Part shown: in pieces, positions 11,801 through 25,021 of the stretch | Position numbering within the stretch: the stretch's first letter is position 1 | Layout of the letters: each line of letters starts with the position of its first letter | Assembly (NCBI GenBank): GCA_948470475.1 | Contig: OX419344.1 | Span: forward strand, 20,819,225 to 20,883,224 | Direction of reading: 5' to 3' | Length of the DNA stretch: 64,000 nt | From: Galaxea fascicularis | Taxonomy: Eukaryota > Cnidaria > Anthozoa > Scleractinia > Euphylliidae | Notes under the pieces: generated by a model | Databases searched by the model: none | What the model saw: the letters and a program-made list of their open reading frames with translations, nothing else | Told to the model about the DNA's origin: nothing | Translations under genes and position numbers: made by a program

Positions 11801-14800
11801 GATAAAACTAATGCCTATTAGATTGTCAAGTTTGTCTGTACTTTAGATCCACCTAGTTCGCCCATGATAGACAAATTAGCGGCAGACATCCGAACAATCA
11901 CTGTAACCTGGAATGCATCATTTGACAACGGTGGAAGTCCTATACTAGATTACATGGTGACATTACTGGATGCGAACAATAACGTACAACAAAAGCCAGC
12001 TGGAATAAGAGAACATAATTACACCCTTCAAAATTTGAAGCACAACAGAACCTACACGATATTTGTTCAAGCACGAAATGCTATTGGCTATGGCAAGTCT
12101 GCAAATGCCACTGTTTCAACGCTAGAAGCAGGTAAAAATAATCATTGCAACTTCACTTTTAACTTAGATTCGACATATTCATATTTCACATTTTTTTAAA
12201 TATATCTATTTAACTTATTTCTTACTCAACATGTAGTTATTTGGATGTTGAATCCCGTGTTTCATTTGCCTTTTTCTTCCTTTCAATAAAGCACTCAATT
12301 AACTAACATGCATTCAAACGCATCCGTAAAACCCCTGAGCTTAAGCAAGTGCGACTCACGGAGGTTTCAATATAGCAAGCTATATTTCAGAATAGCCTGT
12401 TGCACATCTGAACACATGACAAGAGCAATTGGGTAGTCAACCTATCCAAAAAACCTCTCACCGTTGCCGAACGATCTCTCCTAGAAAAAGGCCCCAAGTT
12501 TGCTCCAACTCCTAACCAAATCCCACACCAGAACATTGTTGCTGAAATAGAAGCCGCGATTAACCATCTACCAGAAGAATCGAAGGTTTTTATCCGTAAT
12601 TCCACGGCTACGATCCTTCACAAAGCACGACTTCCTCCTCACAAGAACTTAAGTACAGATGAAAGAAAAGCCCTACGAGATTTAAAAAAAGACGAGACCA
12701 GGATTTTAATGAAAGCCGACAAAGGAAATTGCTTTGTTGTCCTTGATAAATGTGATTATGACAACAAGATGGACTCCTTACTTAGTGACCGCAACACCTA
12801 CGAGTTGGTCCACAAATATCCTTTTAAGAGGATTGAACGTGAACTTAATAAAAGGCTTCTTGTCCTAAAAAACCAGCATAAGATCAGTGAGTCCACCTAT
12901 CGCAAACTTCACTCCACTGATGCCATTCCCCCAGCCATTCGTGGATCAATTAAACATCACAAACAAGGAAACCCTGTCAGACCCATTGTTTCATCCATCG
13001 GCTCAGCCCTTTACAATACTTCCAAGTTCCTTACAGACATCTTGTCACCTCTACAAAACTGTAATGGTCTCTCCGTCCCTAACTCTACCAAGTTTGTTGA
13101 AGAAATGTCCAACGTCGACATCCAGGATGATGAAGTTATGCTATCCTTTGATGTAGTATCACTATTTACTGCTATTCCCGTAGACAAAGCCTGTGATTAC
13201 ATAAACAACAAACTACTCAAAGATGATACACTTTCTTCACGTACGAGCTTGGATAGCACTGAAATCATTTCACTACTGGACTTTGTTTTATCTAACAACT
13301 ACTTTATCTATGAAGACAAGACATATAAACAGATCCATGGCTGTGCGATGGGTAGCCCTGTCAGCCCGGTTGTGGCGAATTTATGCATGGAAGCGATCGA
13401 AGAAGCAGCTATTAACACCTCAGTAGTACAACCTAAAGTTTGGAAACGCTATGTGGATGATAGCTTTTGCATCATAAAAAGGGACGCTGTCAACTCCTTT
13501 CACACTACACTTAACTCCATCGACCCACACATCTCATTCACTATTGAAGAGGAATCTGACCAACAGATCGCTTTCTTAGATACATTGGTTTCCCGCAAGG
13601 ACAACATGATTACCATCGATGTATACCGCAAGGCAACCCACACGGATAGATATTTAGACTTTTTTTCTCACCATGACAAACGCCACAAGATTAGCACAGC
13701 TGAGACTCTCTTACACCGAGCAATTAAACTTCCTAGTACTTCGCAAGGGAAAAATACAGAAATCAACCATGTTACTGATGCTCTACGAGTTAATAACTAT
13801 CCCTCCGATGTTATTTCCAGCATCTTAAAGCGGAAATTCTCCAAACCACCCGCACACTTCATCCCTACACCTGAAGAATTGGTCTGTATGTTTTTTAAAT
13901 GGGCCGCACCTCATGAGAATCCCAACAGTTTTGCTGCCCTTCCCTTTATCAATGGTGTCACGCAACCATTAACAAGAATTCTTCGGAAGCACGATATTCA
14001 AGTGGTAAACAAGCCCTTAAAAACTTTACAACAAGAATTTCCTTCCCCCAAGTTTAGGCCATCCATTGAATTTCAACCGAACGTGATTTATAAAATACCC
14101 TGTGCTGACTGTGATTGGTGTTACATTGGTGAAACCGGCCGTTGTTTTGATACTCGGAAGAAAGAACATATCAGGAATGTAAAAACATTTGCCAATGGTT
14201 CAAATATTGCGAAACATGCTTGGTCATTCGACCATCGCATAGATTTCGACAACTCTTGTGTCATTGACAAAGGCTCTTTTCGCGTTAGAAAAACCCTGGA
14301 GGCTTGGCATACCTCTGCCACCAAGCATGCCGACAATAACTCTAAGCCGATTCCAGACCAGTATTGTATTCTTTTTAAACAATAGTCACCAATTTACACG
14401 TTTTATATTTTTCTTTTGTTTTTCCTTACTATTTTATCTCGCCTTTTTTGTATATATTTCACCATTTCGCATTTCAATTTTATCCGTCGAAGGCTGTAGA
14501 TTGACAGTCGAAAGCTCATGTTATTTTTAAATATTTTAGCCAGCGAACGTCTTTTACCTTTTAATATGTCTTATCCTGGCTACGCTTCAATTTTTAATGG
14601 AAAAAAGTGTTATTGCATTGCGTAACGAAACTCGACCACAATTATAAAGACCTACTGTTAAAGCATTAGTCATTCACAGTTCACTCAATCATTCATTCGC
14701 CTATCCACTCGCTCTAACTCACTCACTCGCAAAATGATGATGGTCTTGATTAATTAAGTTTAGAAATTGTGCCGTTTTAAATCTTCTATCAATAGTTGCA

Positions 14801-17800
14801 AGACAGTTCCAACAAAGGTAACCGGCAGTTTTATTTTTCAGATCCTCCGAGAATTCTCTCCATTACCACATTTCCAAGTTTTATTTCAGTTGACATATCG
14901 TGGAATTCAACGAATGACGATACAGGAATAAAGATACTGGATTACAGAATAGTACTTATAGACACTAACACACAACAACAGCGAGAATTTAAGGGGATCA
15001 ATGCTTCCAATCTTTGTATCAAGGAACTGAAACAGAACAGAACATACACACTGCGTGTACAGGCAAGAAATGAAGATGGCTACGGCAGGTTTAATACCCG
15101 GAACTTTACAACGCTTGAGGCAGGTTAGACAATCTTTCAAATTCGTTTTAAACAAAAACTTTATCAAACAGCAAAGCCGATTACAAGGAAAAACCATGCT
15201 GGTTCGTTTCTTAATTCACTCATTGACACTTGATGACAATGATGATTATGATTCTGCTGTTACTGTGAAACTCAGAAACCCTGAAGACTACAAATATTTC
15301 TGTAGTGTCTATTGTGTTGCCAAAGAAAACCAATCCGCAGATACACGAATAGCTGAACCGCAAACTGGATAACGTCAATCACTTTTGCAGTTAATGCTTT
15401 CTTCTTGTGGTTTCATCAAACGTCTTATTACTTGACGGACATTAAACATGCCGAAATTGTTCTTAGAGTTCACGGTTTCGTGAGTTTCAGAGTAAATTGC
15501 GGTAAACGTGTCTTATATGATTAGTTGTTATAGTTTCTCTGTGGAAAATAACGGCCACTTTTACTCTTGCAGACCCTCCAAGAATCCTCTCTGTAACTGC
15601 AGTTGCAAGTTTTGTGTCAGTTAATATATCATGGAATTCCACAAACGATAACACGGGAATACAGATACTCGATTACAAAATAATACTAACAGACACTGTC
15701 ACTATGCACAAGCGCGAATTTATCAGCATAAACGTCTCAAGCCTATACGTAGCCAAACTGGGACACAACCGAACATACACGATTAAAGTGCAAGCAAGGA
15801 ATGAAGATGGCTTCGGCAAGTTTAAAACCAGAAACTTTACAACGCTTCAAGCAGGTCAGAAAGCAAGAGAAAATAAATAGATTAGCAGCTAGTACGATTT
15901 ACTTTTTTTTTGTCCAACAAGTTCTGGAAAAGATTATGATGGCTCCTTTCCGTAAATGGTGTCATTTTTATGCACAAAAGAGATGACCGAAAATCAGTGT
16001 ACTTTTTCTGAAATATTTCAGATCAAGAAACCTGCATAGTTTAAAGAACAAGTGAATAACTTTTTTTCTACAAGACTGAGGAGATCAATCATATCTGCCC
16101 AGATCAGTTTTAACCCAGCGCTGTAAAAGAGCAAATAACGCTTGATTGAAAGAGTTACCTTAGTCTGTCTCATTTTCTCAATATTACGACAGCAGCTTGC
16201 TGGGTCGATCTCATACAAAGCAGCGTTATTGTTTTGGTGCAGTTCATAGACTACGACTTTCATAATTTCCTTTTTCAGGTCCACCCGGTCCACCTATCGT
16301 AAAGGCCTTTTCACGTGTGCTGGCGATATATGTAACTTGGAACGCATCACTTCAAGATATCAATAACGCCAAAACACTAAGTTACAGAATAAAAATATCA
16401 AGTGGTACTTCAGTTATACGACAGTTCACCACAATAACAGAAACATCGCTCGAAATCAAGAATTTAGCCAGAAACAGAACGTACGTTATTGAGATAAAAG
16501 CAAGAAATGTGGTTGGATATGGAGAGACTGCTAAGATAAGTGCAACGACCCTTTCAGCAGGTAAGTTAATTTTCATGTCAGAGCATTAGCTAGTAATGGA
16601 GATGTCAACTACAGATTTTACAAACGAAAACGTTAATTCATGGCATTGGGAAGAAGATGTCGAACAGAGAAACAATTAACCGGCCCTTCAAGTAGCCTCC
16701 TTGGCTCCCCGTCTTACACTAGGGGCAGCTGTCATGCAGGCCATCCCACTGTAGTTTCATTAATCATATAAGGTAGAATCTCCAAACTGCTATGTTATAG
16801 ATTATGTTTTACTAAGGATTACTCCACGGATTTGCTGCTTCTAGCTAACCACGCGTATGACATTATCATGCATTCACGTCCCAGCTCTCCCGAAGTGATT
16901 AACACTGGCCTCAAGGGCTATCATACATCGGTCACACAGCCCATTAGTCAGTCTTTGCGTCAATCAGAAAGTAAGTCACAATGTCGTTTTAGACAGTCAC
17001 TAAGCCAGTCAGCCATTGGTGATTCACAATCAGTTACGAAAGCCAGCAACCTAGACAATCAGAGGATCAACTAGACAGTTATGTATTCAACCTGTCAATT
17101 TTGTTATAAATGCAATTAGGCGTTCAAAGACAGTCAGTAAGAGAGTCAAACAAACAGACAGTCAGCCAGTCATTCTATCATGTTCTCCGTGTTTTCTGTT
17201 TCTAGGACCACCTGAGGCACCCTCAATAACAAACATCACCGTCAGAGGAAAGCTATGTATACTACACTGGACAAAACCATACAACGGTGAAAGTCCTGTC
17301 GAACTCTATACAGTATCTGTCTGGTTGTTACTAGCTGCTAGTGGTTCATATAAGACAGAAAAGCTCCAGACCTGGAACACGACAGACACAAAGTACAGTT
17401 TGAATTTAGAATGGGATCAGAATTATAAGGCAGCTGTTTCGGCATGGAACAGATACGGACAAAGTTCCTATGGACTAGAACGGCAATTTCGGACTGAAAG
17501 ATTCCGCTCTCACGGTAGGTAACCTAAGATTTGACAAAGTCAAGAAGGCAGTAATTCGTGAGCGAAGCAGCTGATGATTACAAAATGTTTTGTAAACACT
17601 TTAAGGGACAAAATTTCATAATGTGAATTTAAAAGGCCAGATCGACTGAGTAGTAGCGAAAGCTTTTGAAAGTGATTGCTTTGGTTTTGGATCTATCCAT
17701 TCAACTGAAAACTGATCTAAAATGAAGCCTTAATAACGGACCATACGGGAGGTGGAGATAACCTAATAACGGACCATACGGGAGGTGGAGATAACCTAAT

Positions 17801-20800
17801 CTGTTTTTTTTTTCCTGCAGAATTAAGCTCAACAAAGGCAACTGAATCTCTGCTGTCAACGCCCTCCACCACGGAAGGTAGGCAATGTAACACAACTCTT
17901 AAACATACGAATGTCAGAAAGTAAGTTTCGTCTGATTCACACATAGTTTCATTTACCTTAATTAATGGAAATGTAGCTTTTAAAGGGTAGTCAGTTTTTT
18001 AAATATTATAAGAACAGGGCACTGACGATATGCTAAGATCTCTCCAACTAAAACGTTTTATCTCACGACCGTATCTACCTTTATGACACCGCTTTTTTTT
18101 TTCAGATGTCAGCTCCTCAAAAGATAGTCCAACCTCACATGGAGAGTACAATACCATCAACCAAGGTACGACGGTTAAAATATTAACATGCGATACACAA
18201 AAGTTAAAAAAGATGAAATGTTTTCTTCAGACCTTCGTTGAGCTGTATAAAACCAATGCCAACCTAACACGTTGCTGCAAGATACTGTCAATACGCAAGC
18301 GTGTACATTTAACATATTTAGTTTCTCTACGTTTTTAAGGGCAGCATATCTGATACCGAAACACCAAGGGAAGTACTGTCCAAAAGATTTCTAAAGGCTC
18401 ATAATCTACCTTGTACAATATGATAAACAAACACCACGAAAAGAGAGGAAAGGAGTGATTTTCTCTGAAACGCCGCATCTCATCTCATCTCGTCCGACAG
18501 TTAAAGCAAATAGCGCAGTGTTATATACAAGAGCAAACTTCTATGAAATTGATAGCTGTATTAATTTTATTCATTTTTATCCTCACAAGTCAGGACAATA
18601 GACTCAGGTACCAATAATGACAAGAAACAAGACAAGAACAGTTTTATTTATCTCGCTCCACTGTGGATTGTGGTTTTGGCCTTTGCAATCCCAGCCGTTC
18701 TATTTATGTTTTGGAAAGGAACACAAAAGGGTAAGTCAAGAATCATAGGTAATAACGCCTTCAACACTTTGGTTAAATATGTCACCTCTTCGAGGGGCGA
18801 AACCATGCAGCCCCTCTACGCCATCAAATTCTCTCTGAAAACATCTTCAATCTCCCTTTTGTTTCTTAACAGTTTTCACAATCAAGGTTTGAGGAATAGT
18901 TACTTAGCAAAAGCGTTGTAACCCAGTGTCCGAAATTAACGTTTTTCTAAGGGGAGCCAATTGGCGACTAACCTAAAAGTTTTGGTCGCCAAATAAAAGG
19001 GTTTGGTCGCCAAAGACAAGTATTAGTTTTTTTGGTTTGGTTGTATTAATTTTTCGTTTTACTCCAATAGTTTTAATTTACGTTAATTTATAGTAAAAGC
19101 ACAAAATTTAAACTTTCTTTCACTATAATTAAACAAAATGTTTCCATTGAACACAATATTATTACATACAGCTATTAAAGGAGAGACTCACAACAGCCGT
19201 GTAACGATAACATAGTCCTACATCTCAATGAGCGTGTTTGTCAACGTTCATGCGAAGGCTTCGGATTTCTTTTTCTTATTATTTCCATTTAGCAGGAACT
19301 ATACTGGTCTCCTGTAAAGTTCTGTGTACTAGACATATGGGGGCCCTCTTTCAATACTTAGATTTAATCAAGTGTGCAACTCAAGTATCTGTTGTTCGTC
19401 GACGAGAAATGTTCTAGTGCCAGGCCTTCACACTTTTTTTATTGCTCGAACCAGTCCCCCACCGCGGGTTTTGGCTTTATTCGTCACGACTCGTCACGAT
19501 TTTCGCCACGTCACGTTTTCGCCCGCGATATCAGAATTGCGAGAAGCCGCTGAAACAATATGGCGCCGGGTAATTATGGCGATCGTAAAATCGTCGCTTT
19601 GTTTTACTACAATTCTCCACGGCAGCTTTATGTTTTCTTTTAAAAAAAGCCCATTTACCTTGGAATTCCAAATGCTGAGGGGACAAAAGGTTAGTCGCCT
19701 GATGGCGACCAGTTCTAAATTTCTGGTCGCCAACGCTCAATTTTTGGTCGCATATCTCTTTATGTGAGTGCTTCGCAAGTCAAAAGATATTTTACGTTTT
19801 CAGTTCCATTTATGCGCTGCTGTAAGAGGAGACCGAGTCCCAGGGAATTTCATAAGTAAGTAAGACCTATTTTGTTATCAAACATTGACTTAGAGAAGAG
19901 AACTATTATTAGAAGAAAACAGTAGGGTTAGATCGACATGTATACATGCTAGAAATTACACATAGCCATAGATATACACTTAGACTTAGTCATAGACCAC
20001 TCATAGGCATAGAGACATTACGCAAATAATCCAATACAGTCACAGACACGTCAATGGCACATTTGACATGGATAGTACACAAGAAGCACAGAATATTGTT
20101 TTTTCCCTTTGTGTTCGCACTGCACACTTTTGTACATTTATATGCTGTAATTCAACTTCAACTTTATTTTACACTTCCGACTCAGAGATTACAATATTGA
20201 CATAAAAAAAAAACAAGAAAAAGTACATATATAAGAATATAAGGTGACACAGGTCTATGATTTGTGTATGGAGGCTAAAAAAACCGCGAGGTTATCGAGT
20301 TAGCCTCCATCTCGTTTAAGTGATACACAAAAGAAACATTGGAGTAGAGGGACGGATTACTAAAAGAAAGAACTAAAAGAATTATGGAAACTTACGTTTG
20401 TTATTACTAAGATAGATACAGTTTTAACACTTTTGGAATTGTGAAAACTTACGTTTGATATTGCTGAAACAGGACATAGTTTTTAACACTTTTGGAGAAA
20501 GCAAATTGATTTAGATCTTTAAACTTATATGGTATTTCTTGCCAAAGATCAGTGGCCATAAATGAGATCATTTGTTTGCCAGTATTTGTTTTAACTCAGA
20601 ATTTGTGGAGATTTTGATTAGCCACATACCTGGTGTTATAATTATGTACGTTGCTAGCATACTGGAAAAAACGATTAAAGAGTTCTGGCAAAGTACCTTT
20701 GTGCCATGCATGTATAAATTTAAGAGCATGCAGGCGATATACATTAGTTACCGTTAATATTTCCAAGATATTAAATAAAGGTAGTGCACTACAGGTATTT

Positions 20801-23800
20801 TTGCCAGATAGAGTTGCAAAGAACATTAACCTAACAACATGATTTTACTTAGTTTGTATTTTTTGTAAGTTTGTTTTGCTAGTGCTGCCCCAGGCTACAA
20901 TAGCGTACGAAATATAAGGATAAATAAGATTGTACTAGATCTGCGTAAGATGTTTGAGAGGTAGATAATGCCTTAACTTAGAGGTTACCCCTGTATTCCA
21001 TGAGAGCTTTGAACATACATATGAGATATGGTATCTCCAAGTCAAAGAACTATCGATCAATACTCCCAAATAATGTTCCACTTTTCAACTAAAATTTTAG
21101 GTCTATTTTCACACTCTCTCCAAAGCTTAAACCCTTTCATTCTCTACCCCTAAGCTTGAAAGACAACCGTTGTCATAGGAAATACTCTTCTTTCTTCTTC
21201 ATCTTTATTTGTTGTTTTTGTTGTTTTGATTTTGCGCATGGATGTTCGAGGTGACCATGCAGTCTTAACGTGCTTGAGATTAACTTAACATTATTTTTTC
21301 TTTCGCTTTTAAGCAGAGACAGTGAATCTTCGGAGACGACAATGAAAGAAGTGAGAGAGAAAACGGTACCTAATAAGCTGTATAACAATCCTAAGCCTTA
21401 ACATTTCATTTTTTTGCTACGATTAAGGCGTCTGTTGTAATCAAAGTATTCACAGGCGTCCTTTATTAGTAATTTAGCTCAACCTATATTCCAACTACTC
21501 TCCTTATGAATTGCAGAGTATGCATCATTATGAAACGATAACAGAGATTGTAGAGACGCACTTTAACCATGGATGCACCACAGAAGACGAGAATGAGAAG
21601 GAGCTTCAGGCGAAACCGAAATCTGCCCCGGAACCCGACAATGTGTACGACCATCTGCACGAAACGTCGTTAGGTCCTGGATTAGGCGTTCAACAAACAA
21701 CACAAAACAAAGAACAGGTCGGGCGTTTTACACCAACTAAACTGGGTCAAAATGAGTTAACATCTGGACTTGGATTGTTTCCCGATCATGAATATTCTCA
21801 TCTAATTCACACTGATACGTTTGGCAAGAGACCAGCCACAGAACGAGACGGAAATTTAACCACTCCACCAAAGCGTCGGTGGGAAATATCACGGGACCGT
21901 CTGAAGCTTGACAGGACAATAGGCTGTGGGCAGTTTGGACTTGTCAAGAAAGGTCTTGCTTTGAATGTGACTAAGAATGGTGGCTGGGTACCAGTTGCAG
22001 TGAAGACCTCAGACGACATTGGTTAGTTGATTGTGACTACGATTATGATCATGAGTTTTGGAATTATTAAAATAATGTCAGCATGTATATTCTTCACACT
22101 GTTCTTCATACATTCTCTATGGTGGTGATCGGGAGAATTCGTTTAACAATCAAGAACTTTGTTACATGTTGATCACTTCTTTTTTTCTCAAACCCCTTAC
22201 GTGTGATTGAGCAGTATTAAGGAGAAATTAAGCAATGGTCACTCTTAGGGTTTTAAGGGTTAATGCAAAAAAGTGGTAAACACTAACACTTTAGATATAA
22301 GTGAGTTTCACTTTCCATTATAACATTTCTCATGCGTTAAAATCATATTTCGATTATAGATGAAAAAAATGACCTTTGTCGAATGGCGCTGCTGTCTGAG
22401 CTTAAGGTGATGAAGGACTTTCCACCTCATAAACACGTGATACAGTTATTTGGTTGCATAACTGAATCAGGTAAGTGTGATAAGGCAATTCTGAACGTTG
22501 GGGCTGAGGGTCAGTTAAGAATGTCATTATTTTGCTCATTTTTAATTAGTATGAATAAGGTAAAACTATACTTTTTGTAAAGCAAAATTTGCCACGTGGC
22601 GCGACCTCTTGTTCGCGACATCAAAGCAAGCCCCACAAGTCTGTGACAAGCAATATGATACCGTATCACAGCAATCGACGGACTTTGATAGGTTTCGTGG
22701 CCACGCCTACATTGCTTTATTGACATACTACCCCATGTAACCTAAGACCATCGTAAGAACGTTTTCAAGTTCAAATCACAATCGCAAAATTAGACGTTCT
22801 TATAAAAAAAAGTATATTGATTTTGCGTAGAGCTCTATAATTCATTTATTCATTCATTAGTATTTCTAAATATTTTATAGCAATGACAGTTCTAAAATCG
22901 AAAGAAAATGGCGTGTCGATGTTTCGCAGCACAGTTGCAATGATAAAAACGTCGGTGGCTCCAAATCATTCTCTCTTGCAGTTAAGGTTTTTATTGTCCC
23001 CTTTGCCTGAAATACATTACGCCATGAAAGAGCTTATTGAAAGCTGTTGAGTACATTTTGACGTTCAAACTTCAGTAAAGTTAACAAAAGTGTGCATAGT
23101 TCGTGTCCAAACCTCAGAGAGTTCGCTGGCAGTACTGGGAGTTAGAAAAGTGAGGATTTCCTTAACAAAATAATTTCAATTTTTCTACCCAGAGCCTCTT
23201 TGTGTAATAACAGAGTTTGCGCCTTATGGTGACTTGCTGGGTTTCTTAAGAAAGAAACGCGGCTTGCGGGACAATTACTACAGTGTTGATCGCCTGCCAA
23301 GGAGAAGCCTCACGCCTTATCAATTAATGCAGTTTGCTTGGGAGATCGCTGATGGAATGGATTATCTAAACTCAGCAAAGGTTTGTAAACCTGAAGACTT
23401 TTTTGCATGAAGACACCCGTCAGAGTTTTTGACTCCGGGACAAATGAAAGTTAACATAGCTAACAGTGCTATGAATGATCAATAACCTTTTCAATTTTTC
23501 TTTTATTGTTGCTCAATTCTAGATAATCCATCGTGATCTGGCAGCCAGAAATGTTCTGTTGGGTGACAATCTGATGTGTAAAGTAACAGACTTTGGGGTG
23601 GCAAGAGACATCCGAGGACAGGACATGTATGAGAAAAATACCGGGGTAGGAAGATGTTTTATCTAGGTAGAATCATGCAGAAATCCCATTAATTCAGTGC
23701 GCCATTAACTCGAGTTCGTCCAGTAGAAGAAGGCAATGGCGTTCTCCATACAAATCGCTCGTAATATATTTTTCATAACGTATTATTGTCCTCAACTGAA

Positions 23801-24982
23801 CTACAAACTGAAAGGAAATTACTTGTTACCTCGAGTTATCTACTAATGCGACGATTTTTGTATCTTCAAGGGTCGCTTACCCGTGAAGTGGACAGCTACT
23901 GAAGCTTTACTACAAGGTCTTTACACCACCAAAAGTGACGTGTGAGTTTTAGCTTTTCTCATCTTTTTCAATATGAAGTCGATAAGCTACGGAACAACGC
24001 ACCAGAACCCAAAAATTGGCTTTGCAAAGTCGGGGTAGAGTGACTGCACAGAGAGTAGGCCGCCAGAGACATCTTGGATTTTTGTTAAATTATTTTTAAG
24101 ATCAAGGAAATTGTTCGCTTTTACCCGGTTTCCTATCGGTACACACCTGGCTCGTATCGAGTCTACCAACGATTTCTAAGTTAAGTAACGTGAAGTTAAG
24201 TTTTTTTGTTTGTCATTAGGTGGAGCTTTGGAGTGGTTCTGTTCGAAATAGTCACCATAGGTAAGTGAACAGGACTGACAAGTTGCATGTATTTCAAACT
24301 TTGCGTCGATTTTTTAAATGGGCAAGTGACCCTGGGGTATACTTATCAAAATGCACCGGCAACAATAGCAGACAATCAGTCATCATCTGAACATAAGTCT
24401 CAGTTTTGTTTGCACCCTTCCAATAGATGGCTCAGATAAGAAGTTGTGGGGATCAGATATAATCTCGGTTGGTTTTGAAGTCTAAAAGAGACTGTATTTG
24501 TGGCAACAGATTCAGGTTAGCACGTCGCAAGTCGATAGAGCTGAATACCACGAGTTTTACGACTCACGTTGTGCGAAAATCCTGACGCACCAGGTCAAAA
24601 TTAGAGCCCAATAATCACACCCATACGAAAAACGTACGCAAAGCAACTGAAACGATGGATAAAGTATCCAAGGAATATAACCACCATCAAGAAGCTTTTA
24701 TGGACCCTCAAAAATGATCTTCACTTTATAATAAACTGATTCTACAAATGACAATACAATTTCTGAAAAGTAGATTCTACAGAAGAGAGCGAACATGCTT
24801 ACCTTCTTCATCGCTTGAAGTATGCAATGACCAATTCTTTCCATTGGTTTCTCCAACTGACTGCGTGGCAGGCTTGCTCGTTTCGTGAAACTCTCTTCCC
24901 AGCAACCTTGCAAAGAAAACATCAAATAAATGACAGTCAAAGTCCAGTATTATCCTCAAAGTATTTAGCGGGCACACGCAGG

Positions 24983-25021
<39 letters not shown>

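Noticed and set aside
14386..14590. Hammerhead motif in the Penelope 3' UTR, as known for some Penelope elements
   Set aside because: No CTGATGA...GAAA core is present in this copy. Only a short imperfect direct repeat is seen.
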